The translations under genes were made by a program, and so were the position numbers. From Parus major (Eukaryota; Chordata; Aves; Passeriformes; Paridae), in assembly GCF_001522545.3 (NCBI RefSeq), contig NC_031770.1, positions 107,734,130 to 107,798,129 of the forward strand: a stretch of 64,000 nt of DNA, written 5' to 3'. Below the pieces are notes generated by a model, which searched no databases, was not told where the DNA came from, and was given only the letters and a program-made list of their open reading frames with translations. This document shows, in pieces, positions 51,721 through 63,499 of the stretch. Each line of letters begins with the position of its first letter. Positions within the stretch are counted from its first letter, which is position 1.

Positions 51721-53326
51721 AAATTTCTCAGCTACAGAAGTAAAACTAATGTTTATTTACAAGTTCTTACAAATATAGGGATTTTCTCAACTCACACAAC
51801 TGGAGTAGGGAAATTCATGTCTGCTTGTTATTTAGGTAACACAATCAACATTCAAAATGCAAGTTGCATCTACACTAAGTAACATATGCAATAAATGTGC
51901 ACAGGAGTAGCAGGGCGGGCCTGAGAACTTCAATTTTAAATGATGTTGTACACCCCAAGTTATTTGTTTGCACTGCATCAGATCACCAGAAGCTTTTGGA
52001 AGTTTGGGCTTTGCTCTCTTTGTATCTCATGGCTTTATCTCCTACTGGTGCCTAAAGTTTCCTATTCCCAGAGGGGTAAATGCTGAGATTCCCCCCTCCA
52101 AAGTCATACAAATATCACAGAGTCCTATGGGAACATCTCCACACATCCCAGACTGACATTTCACCAGTAGATCTAAAGAGAAATGATAATCACAGGAGGT
52201 CTGAGCTAAATATTTAATTTTTTGCTTTAAGCTTGTACTAAAACTTTTCTTCAAGATGTTGAGTAGAAATGCTCAACCTGCTCCCAGTATTTTATGTCAC
52301 AGTTGTCCCCATCACCCTGTCCAAAGACTATGCATTTCCAACAGATTTGTTTATAATTTTTAACCCATCCAACAAATGTTTCTAGTGAATAATGCTTTTG
52401 GGGTGTACTCTGCAGGCATTCATCCAAGTGGTGAGTGTCTGAGCTGGACAACCTCACTGCACCCCTACCCAAAACGTTTTCTAGCCCCCCACAGGCTGCA
52501 GAACACTGGTCATCTGTGAGAGGTTACCCAGGGGAACGATTTCACCCCAAAATATGAATACATTTCCTCCTGACTGATGCAGAAGGTAACTAGGCAGTTC
52601 ATGTCAATCCTTGGATATATAACTGAGGTTATTTCCTTCTTTTCCCCAATAAACAGCTTGATGAATGTTTTATTTGGTGTCAGAACAGGGTTTGGTGCTG
52701 AACCATAAAGTCAGACCCTGCTTCTTCTCACCCCCACCTCTCCCAAAGAGCTTGTTTTAGGCACAAAAAGGGCTGATTTAGGCCTGTGGCTGCTCTGAGC
52801 CCTTCCAGTGCTGCTCACAGCCACAGGAAATTAAAAAGTTAAAACTGAGGCGGGCAGGGAGCGGCAGTGTAGGACTGTGTGGGACCAGCAAGGCCAAACT
52901 CCAGAAACTCAGAGCTGGTGTTCAGCCCTCACAATCCAAACCCAAGATGCTATTTATTGACACTGAAAGATGGGAAAAACAACAGACACCACCCCTTGCA
53001 GGAAACATCTCTAACTGTTGTGTCCTAAAAGCAGTTTGAGTCTTATCTGCCCCCACCACTCCACATGTCTCTGTACAAGGCTGTCCTCCATGTTCACCAG
53101 GGGTGGTAACTTGCCTCCAGAGTAGTTGATTTCTTTGCTAAGGCAAAAGAATTGCCTTCTTAAGCTGCAGGGTAAACAAATCAAAAAATCAAAACCAACA
53201 TCCCCAGCATGAAATTCAGTGGGAACTAGTGTACTGGATCAGAGGGATGGTTTGGCTTTATCAGCCCTTGTGCTGACCTATGCCTGCTGTAGATATGCCA
53301 GAGAAATGTGCAGAAACAAACAAAAC

Positions 53327-53372
53327 TCATCTTTAAGGTCTCTTTCAAACCAAGCCATTCTATGGTTCTATA
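53327..53372 (+). mobile_element. CR1 LINE 3' tail fragment
   Basis: CTCATCTTTAAGGTCTCTTT followed by GCCATTCTATGGTTCTATAA is a very short CR1 3' end with a degenerate octamer tail. Confidence 0.75.
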
Positions 53373-53564
53373 AAAAGAGAGATCACTGTAACTTCTCAGT
53401 AACCTGCCTATGTATGAGTTTAATCTTGTCCAACCTCTTTATTCAGATTTCATTTAGCTGAATATGTGTTCTCCATACAGTCACACAAGCAGTTTTTATC
53501 TCAGACAACAACCTGTAGCAGGCAGCTCCCAGCCTGCCTCACAGGTCCATGGGATAATTTGGAA

Positions 53565-53748
53565 AGGATCGTGGGAGGTCTCCAGATCAACCTCCTGCTC
53601 AAGCAGCCTCAACTCAGAGGTCATACCAGATTGTTCCATGCTTTACCAGTTGGGTCCTCCAAATCTCCAGGAACAGAAGTGCCACAATCTCCCATGGCAC
53701 TTGTTCCAGCACTTCATCATATAAAATGGAGAAAATTTTATTTCCATT
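53565..53748 (-). mobile_element. CR1 LINE 3' fragment, degraded
   Basis: CAACCTCCTGCTCAAGCAGC, then ACCAGATTGTTCCATGCTTT, AAATCTCCAGGAACAGAAGT and GCACTTGTTCCAGCACTTCA, follow the reverse complement of the CR1 'ctgctcaagcagggtcaactagagcagg' subfamily. The tail is lost. Confidence 0.8.
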
Positions 53749-54887
53749 GATGGGAATCTGGATTAAGTCACCATGAAAGCAAGACTATAATGAGGGTCCC
53801 TCTGTGCAGTGAATAGCTGAGATGAGTTAATCTGTGTGCCAGAGGGCAGCAGGAAGCCTTAGCACTAGTGCTTGTAGCATAAGTCCCCCCCAAAACAACT
53901 TCTATAGTAACTACACCACAGAACATTGGTTGGTTTGCTTGGTTCCTTACTCTTGGATAAAACTTCTCTACACTCAGGACTTGGATTATGAGCTGGAATG
54001 AGAGCACCCTCAAGCTGTAACCACCATGCAAGAAGCGTGTAGGTCCATGGTAAAGCCAACAAGAGCTCCCAAAATCAGTATCAGTAATACTTAAACTTCA
54101 TAGTCAAAGGTTTCTCTAAAAGACCAGAACCTCACACCTCTCTGTGCTACTATTTCTCTTTCACAGGCTCAAGAAATATCTAAAAAGGATATGAACTTAC
54201 TATGAAACCAGGCACAAGCTTGCATACAACTCCTGTCCTCTCCTCCTGCAGACAGCCTTGGGTGAACTTAACCTCACCTTCATTAGCTGCATCTCCTCCT
54301 ACACCTGACACTAAGCTGGAGGAAAAATAACCTCCCTCAGTCCCCTCCCAATCCATACATCTTTTGCTGCTTGAAAACTATTCTTGCCTCAGGCCATGCA
54401 AATCACAAGATTATCTATGACTGCATTCCTCAGGTGTGACCAGGAAGAGGTGGAGATAGCTCAACCCCCATAATGGAAAACCACCACAAATCCAAATCCC
54501 TCCCTCCCAGTTTAGAAATCTATCCCAGTTTTCCCTGGGAATGTCCTGGCTAATGCCAGTTGTTTGGTTCTAGAGTTAATGACCTAGGAAGATGAACAAG
54601 AGCAGTTTGCACTCCTCTAAGAAACACAACTTTCGATAATTTGCAGGCTCAGGAAAAGAAGTGACATTTGAGATCAGGTTTAGAAGGTGTCTTTCACCAC
54701 CCAAGGGCCTGGAAACTTGCTTTTTATATTTAGTTGAAAATTCAAGTGCTGCAGAAATTGATGGGTCAGCCACAGACAGCCTGATCCCATGTCCTACCAT
54801 GTGCTTGCTTTGCCCTGCCTGGTGCCAAGAAGAGACAAGGAAGAAAAAGAAGCGTAGAAGAACATTAACAAAAAAAAAAAAAGCCAT

Positions 54888-54893
54888 TTTATT
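54888..54893 (-). terminator. RUNX2: Distal polyadenylation signal AATAAA of RUNX2
   Basis: TTTATT on the plus strand reads AATAAA on the RUNX2 strand. It is followed in transcript direction by ATGGC, a run of 12 or more T, and further T/GT-rich sequence. That is the normal arrangement of signal plus downstream U-rich element. Cleavage would fall near 54865-54880. Confidence 0.8.
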
Positions 54894-54983
54894 GAAAATG
54901 AAATTAAAACTTCAAATTAATATTACAATCATGAGGAAATGCCAAACAATTCAATTTACAGTTGCAACATACAATACAAATAG

Positions 54984-54990
54984 TCCCTTT
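54984..54990 (-). promoter_or_regulatory. miR-204/211 seed match (7mer)
   Basis: The mRNA sense reads AAAGGGA, complementary to nucleotides 2-8 of miR-204/211. It lies about 100 nt from the UTR end. miR-204/211 repression of RUNX2 is established in mammals; function in this species is inferred. Confidence 0.6.
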
Positions 54991-55260
54991 GAAGTTGAAG
55001 TAAACTGATCCACAATCATCGTCTGTGGCATAAAGCAGAGTGTGTTTGTACAATATGTGCATGAAAAGCAAATCTTGGGTGACAGCATTTGAAAAAATAA
55101 AAAAATTAAAGCTTGTATTTACACAAAATGCTACAAATATTTTGTTCCAGCGGAAGTTCAAGATTGGTAAAGCATATTTAACAACAAAAAAAAATTGGAA
55201 TGTCACTCATATTACCTAAAGTTACTGTAAAAGTATGGTTTTGGCTGATATACTTAAAAG

Positions 55261-55268
55261 TACTGCAT
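55261..55268 (-). promoter_or_regulatory. miR-217 seed match (8mer)
   Basis: The mRNA sense reads ATGCAGTA, a full 8mer for miR-217, one of the miRNAs reported to target RUNX2. Confidence 0.55.
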
Positions 55269-55292
55269 TAAAAAAAAAAGCAAAGAGTTATC

Positions 55293-55312
55293 TGTAAACA
55301 TGGAAGTAAACA
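55293..55312 (-). promoter_or_regulatory. Two miR-30 seed matches, 12 nt apart
   Basis: The mRNA sense contains TGTTTAC at 55306-55312 and TGTTTACA (8mer) at 55293-55300. The 12-nt spacing lies within the range where neighbouring sites can act cooperatively. miR-30 family repression of RUNX2 is reported in osteoblasts. Confidence 0.6.
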
Positions 55313-55432
55313 AACATCTAAAAAAAGTTCTCAGAAAATGTTAAACTGAAATGCATTCTATTTAAAAACAACAAGAAATTCAGGGGGGCAGAGAATGGGG
55401 CTTCTTTGAGCTCATGGCTGATCCAGGTTTAA

Positions 55433-55440
55433 TTATTGCT
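55433..55440 (-). promoter_or_regulatory. miR-137 seed match (8mer)
   Basis: The mRNA sense reads AGCAATAA, an 8mer for miR-137. It is 7 nt from the adjacent miR-135 match. Confidence 0.55.
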
Positions 55441-55447
55441 TTTGCTC

Positions 55448-55454
55448 ATGGCTT
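55448..55454 (-). promoter_or_regulatory. miR-135 seed match (7mer)
   Basis: The mRNA sense reads AAGCCAT, matching nucleotides 2-8 of miR-135a/b. miR-135 is reported to repress RUNX2. Confidence 0.5.
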
Positions 55455-56577
55455 GCTGCTGCTGCAGCCCAGCACGGAGCTGAGCCTTGCTTTGCTCAGG
55501 TTGAAAGTGCAAAATTCTCCCCACTGCAGATGGTACCTGTGGAAAATGGTAAATCTTTGCTCAGGGGACTGCTGGCAACAAAGGTTCAATGCTAAGGAAG
55601 ACGCAGCAGCTGGGCTTTTAAAGGAAACTATAAACGCCACGTGAATGATGCTGTTGGACAAATAATTTGCTTTACTCTTCTGTCCCGACCCACTGTACCT
55701 GATCTGGTTACCCTTAGAAGGGGGGAGACCAGCAAAAGGGACATTGTGCCTGTTGTGCTGGAAGTAAATCTTTGGTAGGATAAGAGAGCTGGAAGATAAA
55801 AAAAGGCAATTTTTTTTCTTTAAATCTATGACCGGTGCCAAAGATTGTCACTGCCCCAAGAGAAGGGCTGTTGTACCTTGAGAGAATTCTGTTCTGCAAT
55901 CATTGTCAACCACCTCACAAAAGCCCAGATAAATTAGTATGATTCACTACATAGCACCGTTTGGGTCCAAAAATCTGATTCAAGAGCATTTCCAAGTGAC
56001 CTTGAAAGCATTTTCTGAAAGCTCTGATGAGGATCTCTGCCTCAGCCTGCACAACTCCCTCCATGACCAGCCTGATGTACCGGGACAGATTTTCCAAAGG
56101 CACCAGGAGGGTTCAGAACCATGGGGATCTACTGAAAGTCAAGGGGTTGGTGCTCCTCTGTCCACAGGTACTTAGAAAATCCCTTCCTTCCTATCTCAAG
56201 CAGGAAGAGCCAGGTCAGGCGAGGGCATGGATTGACTGGATCAGGCACACGTGCCTCGACTGGGCGGAGAAACCGTTTTCAACGTTTGTCCCTAAAGGTC
56301 CAGTTGGAAAACCACGGGGACACAAACAGAGTCCTGTCGGTATTGGGCAAAACAAAAGTCTGGTCTGTGCTGGATTTATCCAGAAACAAAAAACAAGTGC
56401 TTGAATTTTACAACAAAGTCTTAAGGAAAAAAAAAAAAAGAAATTCTGGGTTGCTGCCTGCAGCCACTCTTAACAACATTTCAACACAAAAGCACCCTAA
56501 AAATTACTTAATATGCATACAGTAAACCTTAAAAAGCCCTTCTCAGCAATAACAAATAATGTACAAATATAGTACCT

Positions 56578-56583
56578 TTTATT
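56578..56583 (-). terminator. Possible internal polyadenylation signal AATAAA
   Basis: In mRNA sense this reads TTTAATAAAAGGT within the RUNX2 3' UTR, about 300 nt beyond the signal at 56881. No strong downstream element is obvious. Confidence 0.3.
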
Positions 56584-56880
56584 AAATAGGAAACAGCTTG
56601 CACTGGCAGTACATCTCTTTTTCTCTTGCTTACTAAACAAAAAACAAAACTGAAATGTGTAACCAGACACTGGTTTTTTAAGTGCTGCTGAGACTAACAA
56701 ACGTTACTTTACAGTTACAAATAAATGGACAGTGGTATGCTTCAAGCTACCACAAACCAACAATAAATAGAATCAATTACAGCTTCCATCTTTGAAGGAA
56801 AACTAAGTATTAGAAGAAAAACAAAGTGTCTTACTTATACTTTAAGCATACTTGGTATACAACCTTTAGAAGGCAAAGAC

Positions 56881-56886
56881 TTTATT
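56881..56886 (-). terminator. Possible internal polyadenylation signal AATAAA
   Basis: In mRNA sense this reads AATTAATAAAGTC inside the RUNX2 3' UTR. Use here would give a UTR of about 2.4 kb that lacks the distal miRNA-site cluster. The downstream sequence is only moderately U-rich, so usage is uncertain. Confidence 0.4.
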
Positions 56887-57926
56887 AATTTATTATTTTT
56901 AAGAGCACGTCATCACGCAGATTGGAGGGATGTACCATGCTAATGGCAGCTCGTTTAACAGCTTCGCTGCTAATGAGCAGTGAGGGTGGTGTCCGGCTCT
57001 GTGTGGCTGTGCCCAATGTTGATTTACTGCCATAATTTGGAGGTAGCCAAAGATCACCCAAGGAGCAGCTTGGAGGAGGCTGCGGGCAGCGGTGACTGAG
57101 GGAGTGGAAAGAGGGAGCTTTGGCCAAGCCCACTGGCACGTGCTGAACGTCCCACTAAGCCAGGCTTAACACCTGCCTGGGGAGAGCGTGGGGAGGATGG
57201 CTCAGCTCCCACCACATCCAGACAATGCCATGTCACCTCCCTGCTTGCCACAGCAGCCCTGGGCTGGGCAAAACTGGGGTCTCTCTGTGGGGTACTTTGG
57301 CCACAGCCTGGCTGGGGTTTGGGTGCTCTGTTTGTGCCAACCCTGGGAGCCCCAGGGTGGCTTGGAAAGTGAGTTTATGTCTTCTGTGTGGGCAGAGGTG
57401 AGTACTGCTGCCCTTGTGCTCATCCCTCTAAGACGGCAACAGCCACATCAGCTTCAGAGCCACCACAGCATCCGCATGGCTCCCGCATTTAATGCTAACG
57501 GGCGGTGACTCGCTACCAGGCAGTTTCTGTCTCAAGTTTGAAACCTTTCCATTCCACCGAGTGGGCTAAAATTGCAAGGGGAGGGGAAAATGTTTCACCA
57601 TTTCTCCCTTAATTCCATTTCTGAGATATTTAACAATTAATCATTTGCAAAATATGGGCTTTGAAACGGTTCTGATTTTTCTTTGGGAAAAAAAAAACCC
57701 TGTTGAAATCCAAATTATGCTGTCAAAATAGACTATTTTAAATATGAATCTTTTCAAATTTTGAAGTTCTGAGAAAAAATCCTTGGAGAAGAAGAAATTA
57801 GGGGAAGGGTGGAAAATATTTCATCCTTCCTACCATTTTTCCAGTGTCTCCACAACTACTGATTAAAAGGCAAGACTGTGTTGAAGGCAACCAGACAGCT
57901 AATAAAAATATTTTAAACACAATATT

Positions 57927-57934
57927 TCCTTCAT
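57927..57934 (-). promoter_or_regulatory. miR-205 seed match (8mer)
   Basis: The mRNA sense reads ATGAAGGA, a full 8mer for miR-205, in the middle of the UTR and outside the distal cluster. Confidence 0.5.
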
Positions 57935-58748
57935 AAGTTATATAAAAAGATCCTACATCCAAAATCATTTGATGTGGATGCATTTAGGTTGGGTTTGTTG
58001 TTTTTAAGTCATATTGTAAACTGGTTCACACTGGAACTGCTTTTCAGAGTTGGGTAAAGGTCTGAGGTTTATACTATTGCAGAAATGTAATAAAGCAAAA
58101 CAAAAAACATTTTTAGAGACCGAAGTCAATATATCATTACACTAAGAAACGTTTAAAGGGTCCAAATGTCATTAAATAATTATAAATATTCTTTTAAACT
58201 TAAATGATGATTCATGTTAGCAAACAACCTCAAATTTTACACATTTATAATTTAAAAAAAAAATAAAAAAAAGAACATAGCCGAACACAAATACTATGTA
58301 TACCATTTTGGCTCTAGTAATATATATTGCCATTCTCATGTTTTGCATAAGTAATAACATTTTGTTTTTTTGTTTTTCAAGGTTTTGGTTGTTATTTTTG
58401 GTTTTTGGCTAATCGAAGGCAAAACGAACGGATACAAAAGCAAAAAGGAAACCCCGGGGTTGGCTCACCTAACTTGAAAACTCATTCTCTTTAAGTACCC
58501 AAAAACAAACCAAAAAAGCATTGAACACAGAGAAATTCCAACTGTTATCCGCAGCAAGGCTCGGACAGAGTTTTTTGGGACAGCTGTTTTCATCTGAATG
58601 GATCATAGCAAAATGGAAGCAACTTGCTCTTTGCTTTCCTTTTTACGTGCACCAATACAAACCAGGTGAATTGCACTACAGGTGTGGAGAGGGTCCCATA
58701 CGTTGTATGATTGCAACTGTATCTGGAGTTCATGGTTAGTTTTGGTTT

Positions 58749-58754
58749 TTTATT
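58749..58754 (-). terminator. Possible proximal polyadenylation signal AATAAA
   Basis: In mRNA sense an AATAAA lies about 500 nt after the RUNX2 stop and is followed by sequence rich in A and C. It could give a short-UTR isoform, but sequence alone cannot show use. Confidence 0.3.
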
Positions 58755-59012
58755 AAAATAAAAGGGAATGCAGCCTTTGCCTTGCATCACCATGTTTCTC
58801 CTGATAGCCGGAGAGTCCGTTCTCTCCTTGTTGGCAAAAGTACTCACTAGTTATTACAAATTCTAGGGGGAAAAAAAAAGGAAGGAAAAATTAAAAAAAA
58901 AAAAAAAAGGAAAAAAAAAAAGGGGTGATTTTTTTTGTGTGTGTAGAAAGTACATTTTAAATATAAAACAAGGTAAAATGGTTCCAAGGGGAAAAAAAAA
59001 AAAAAGAAAATA

Positions 59013-59019
59013 TGTGCTT
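59013..59019 (-). promoter_or_regulatory. miR-218 seed match (7mer)
   Basis: The mRNA sense reads AAGCACA, matching miR-218 nucleotides 2-8, about 240 nt after the stop. It would be kept in all 3' UTR isoforms. Confidence 0.4.
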
Positions 59020-59252
59020 TGATTCACATAATCTGAAACATGGGTTGTGGTATGTTGGTAACTCTTGTGTTATTTATGGCCATTATCATCCCATCTACAC
59101 AGTTGCACATATTGGTAAAATCTGTTTTTCTTAAAAAAAAAAATAAAACAAAAGAACAGGCACTTCGTAGTTAGTCGACCATTTGGTGGTTTGGTGAATT
59201 TTTTTTTTTTTTTTTTTGGCTTGCGGAGGTCGGGCCGGCTACAGAAGAAATC

Positions 59253-59861
<609 letters not shown>

Positions 59862-59912
59862 TCAAGCAATACATTGCAAGGAACAGAGTCATACATCTGT
59901 CTTCTAGAAGTG

Positions 59913-59961
59913 CTGGGCCAAACTCATCCCTTGTCTAACTCCACCGATGCCAATGGAGGGA
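59913..59961. repeat. Ancient interspersed repeat relic ('gggccaaa...ccaatggag' type)
   Basis: GGGCCAAACTCATCCC followed by TAACTCCACCGATGCCAATGG matches a short repeat common in turtle, crocodilian and bird DNA. That family has the form GGGCCAAATTC...TAACTCCATTGA...TCAATGGAGTTACACC. The match is from memory and the family name is not assigned. Confidence 0.5.
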
Positions 59962-60028
59962 GCAGCATTGCCAACCTGAAGTGGTCAAAGGTCATGAGTT
60001 GGGTTGGGGGAAAAAAAAAAATCTCAAA

Positions 60029-60120
60029 AATCAAGAGATTCAAAAAGAGTCAAAAAAAGAAAGGGGAAAAAAAATTTGCTACAATCAAGAGATTAAAAAA
60101 GAGCCAAAAAAAGAAAGGAG
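60029..60120. repeat. A-rich direct duplication, 54-bp period
   Basis: Two copies of about 37 bp, starting ATCAAGAGATT and ending AAAGAAAGG, begin near 60030 and 60084. They differ at a few bases. The plus-strand frame across it reads as repeated K/S-rich peptide (KRFKKSQKKKG, KRLKKSQKKKG), which is a by-product of the duplication. It sits inside the RUNX2 last intron. Confidence 0.8.
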
Positions 60121-60326
60121 GACTTGGAGTTGATTTGCCTTCTGGTTTCAGAGTTTTGAGGGTTATGTGTCTCTGTTTTTTTGCTTGAGCCTCTTGAGAA
60201 ACTCAGGTCTGGTTGCACATAAAAGCTGAGATTCCCACCTCAGCACAGGCTGCCAGGAGCTGGGATTTCCAGAAAAGCAGAAATCACTGTGCAACTTGCA
60301 GTAAAGCTACAAGAGCTGGCAACACC

Positions 60327-60370
60327 AATTTAACTGCACCACTGACACCAGGGGAGTTACACTGGGGTGA
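60327..60370. repeat. Probable second relic of the same ancient repeat
   Basis: TTAACTGCACCACTGACACC followed by GGGGAGTTACACTGGGGTGA resembles the central part of the same repeat (complementary TAACTCCA and GGAGTTAC arms). It is strongly diverged. Confidence 0.35.
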
Positions 60371-63300
60371 CTAAGACCCACTTCTTGCCTTAAATCAATT
60401 TATTTAGGTGAGAATCCACTCAGCTGCTTCCTTTGGCTAAAAACCACTGTTTGCTGCATCCGAAGGATGGACAAGGCCACTGAGCTGATAGTAAAAATGC
60501 AGATTTTACTCCTCAGAGAACTTGATGGAAAATTACAAGCCCAACACTCTTTCTGCCATTGAAAAAAAATTTGTTTTCATATGTAGTCTCTGCAGTCTGG
60601 TTGAAAAAAAAAAGACCACACAGTTTATGACTACTGTGAATGTCTGGATGCTAACACTGTGAATTGGAGTCTAACGCAAAACAGGGATGGGTAAACTCAT
60701 TTTGCCTAATTTCTAATCCCACATCAAACACCCAAAGCTTTGGAGCAGAACTGGAAAGCAAACGTTAGCTTGGTGATGTGCTTAGGAGATTGTGGGATGG
60801 ACAGGAGCAGAAGACAAAGATGGTGAAAGCTCGTACTGAGATCCAGAAGAGTGGAAAACAGAGGGTGTGGGAAAAGGACAGAAGGAAAGAGGGAAAACCT
60901 AATGAAGAAGTGCAGAGCAAGAGGAGGCAAATGCAATAAACCAGTATGCAGCTGACACATATACTGACAGAGAGCTGAAAAGAGTAGGGTATAAATAAAG
61001 GGGGAAAATCATGAAATCAAATGGACCCTCCCTGCACTTCCCAGCTGACACACCTATAGCTTAACATCCCTCCAGATCCGTGGGTTCACTCACCTCTTTG
61101 TCAGTCTGCTGAACTTGACTTAACTAAAATGAAAATATGGCGTCTTCTAGATGCCAAACTGATATGCTAAACACTCTGTGTATCTTCAGTTTAAGATGAA
61201 GCAATGATTTTCCTTTCAGACAGGCTTCACATGTGCCCTGCTGACATTGCTGTGCAAAAGAAAGGTCTCTCCAGCCCTTCTGTTCCTGGTCCGCTCTGCT
61301 AGTAAGCAGCAGACTCAACAGCCTCTGCCACCTTGTGTGGCACATTTTGGAATTTAGATCTCTATTCTTGCCTGTTCTCCTAGCTCCATGAACCCATACC
61401 TACAATGATATCTAAAAGCAGCAATGGGGCAAAACTCAGGCACAGTTTGGGTTCAGGCTGGAGGACCTGGCCCACAGCAGGCCAAGCCTCCAAATCAGCC
61501 TGAAACCTGGGGATTATAATCCTCCATCTCTAACCATACTGAGCACAGAGCTTTAAGTGGGCAGTAAAAGCCCATTCTAAACTTTGATGACAATATGGTT
61601 ACTATTATCTTTATCTTGGACTGAATCAGTGACCTATGGGTGAATGGGTTTGTCTCCATCATCAATCCCTCCAACCACAGCGCCCTGGAATGTAATATAA
61701 CTTGTACCTTTACAGCAAACACTACTACTTGATGCAACTTCTTTCATTCCCAACTGCAAACAATAGCCAGAGGCAATACCACCCAGATTCAAAGCTGTAA
61801 TTTTGGAACACTATCCTTTATATTGTGAACAAGTCTGATACGTATCTGGAAATATAAGGTTAGAACATAATTTCCCCAGCTGCTCAAAATACTGAGTTTC
61901 AATCTGCTACTGCTTATTCTCTCTCTTTTTATTTTTTAAATTTTTTTTTATTTATTTATTGTAATTGCAACTCTCCCAGCATGAACAGAGTTGCTCTTAG
62001 TTTACCCTGATAGAAGCTAAACAAGACTTTTACAATCAAAGGTGGAACTGGTCTGAGTCTAAGGGTATAGAAGAACATTGGCATTTTTGGTTTCTTTGCA
62101 ACCAATACTTTATATTTTTCCTTAATACAAAGGTCTCCATACAGTTTTACACATTAAATGGCAATCTCCCTTTCAGAGCTAGATCCAAACATTCTCTGCA
62201 TGGCTGCTGCCAAGATATTATGTCTGTGTGGAATGACTGGGAATGTGCACACCACACGTAGGCATTTCAAATGTGGGGCTGCAGACCTCCTTATGTACCC
62301 TAGTAAATCCACACTTGTTTGTTTTTACTGTTGCTTGTAAAGCACAATCTTATTTACCCAAAGGGCAAACAACCATAACCCTGTCTTATCTCACTCATGG
62401 CTGTGCCTGCACAGCTCCTGCACACTCATTTCTCCAACTCCCCTTTTGCCCAAGTGCCTTTTGCTATCTCCATAACTCCCTGCACAGGGCTGTGATTTGC
62501 TCCCAGCTTTATTGCATCGCCATTACCTAAAGATATTCTTAAAGATCAGAAAAAGTTCTCAGTTCAAAAGTCTCATTTCTAAGGGAAACTTACTAAAAAG
62601 TCAGCTCTAAACCTCAGCTTCCTGCCACCCTCACTGCTGTTCAATCTTGTTGATGCATTTTTGCTCTCCTCCTCCTCCTTTCTCTGTGCTTCCTCCTTCT
62701 GTTAAGGTTGATTTTGGTTCTAACTTGGAAACCCCAGACACCTATTCATTTATACATGTTAAGCTCTTTGCTGGGCTGGGAAGATAAATAGTTTTACTGG
62801 GTATGGTGCCCATCTTTGTATATCTGCCTGTGCACAAAAAGTGATGTGGATCAGCAATATAGTAACATGGCAGTGCAAGTATATAATTCATAATATAATA
62901 ACTACAATATTATAATAATTTATTTATTCCTCTCCCCAGGAGGATTAAAGTTTTAGGCTAATTTTTCCTCCGTCAGAGCAAGTAAATCATTTGCATCTGT
63001 GAATTCCCACTCTTGTGATAGCTTGCACTAAAAGGGTGAAGCATAGACCCTCCGCCCTACATCACAGCCACCACATTGCAAAACAACACTTGTGTAAAGA
63101 GAAGAGACTTTATTTTGTGCCACCAGAAAGAGAGACACATCGAAGAGCACAGCAAGTGATCTTCTCCTATACAGTCTCATCAGCTGACTGGGCTTAACAA
63201 TAACAAAAAAAATTAGAAAAAGGTGTATTTTTGGAAAAAAAAACGAAAACATTTCCCATCTGAATGAGTCCAGGTTAAACAATTTTTAAATTTTCCAGGC

Positions 63301-63499
63301 TGATTCCTTCCTAACATAGCCTGGCACAACAGTTTTCTGAGAGCTAAATGTTTAGGACAGAAAAGTGATCATGTTAATATGCCAATATATATGCTAACAT
63401 CCTAGATTCAAGAATACTGCTCCAGTGTGTTTCATATTTAGAATAAGAATAATTAAAATTCCATGTGGTTTCACTTATTTTGATGCAGAAGCCTCATTA

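Larger units (their letters stand above)
45766..54869. other. Intergenic flank immediately downstream of RUNX2
   Basis: Contains three CR1 crumbs (50496, 53327, 53565), a possible MIR at 51655, and the 10-bp tandem at 46541. No exon is recognised. The last about 1.1 kb before the RUNX2 polyadenylation site is repeat-free. Confidence 0.65.
54870..59252 (-). other. RUNX2: RUNX2 3' untranslated region
   Basis: The region runs from just after the TGA to a canonical polyadenylation signal about 4.4 kb downstream, close to the long 3' UTR known for mammalian RUNX2. It is AT-rich, lacks any CR1 copy although the flank has about a dozen, and contains many ATTTA pentamers in mRNA sense. Seed matches for several RUNX2-targeting miRNAs cluster near its distal end. 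It includes A-rich stretches: 19 A in mRNA sense at 59199-59217, only 36 nt after the stop, and long T-rich (mRNA sense) runs at 58869-58920. The 5' boundary is certain. The 3' boundary is inferred from the AATAAA and the T-rich sequence after it; exact cleavage is uncertain by about 20 nt. Confidence 0.87.

Noticed and set aside
1..54869. Search for CLIC5 exons (expected convergent neighbour)
   Set aside because: No stretch encoding the conserved CLIC core motifs was found. The gene is probably further left.
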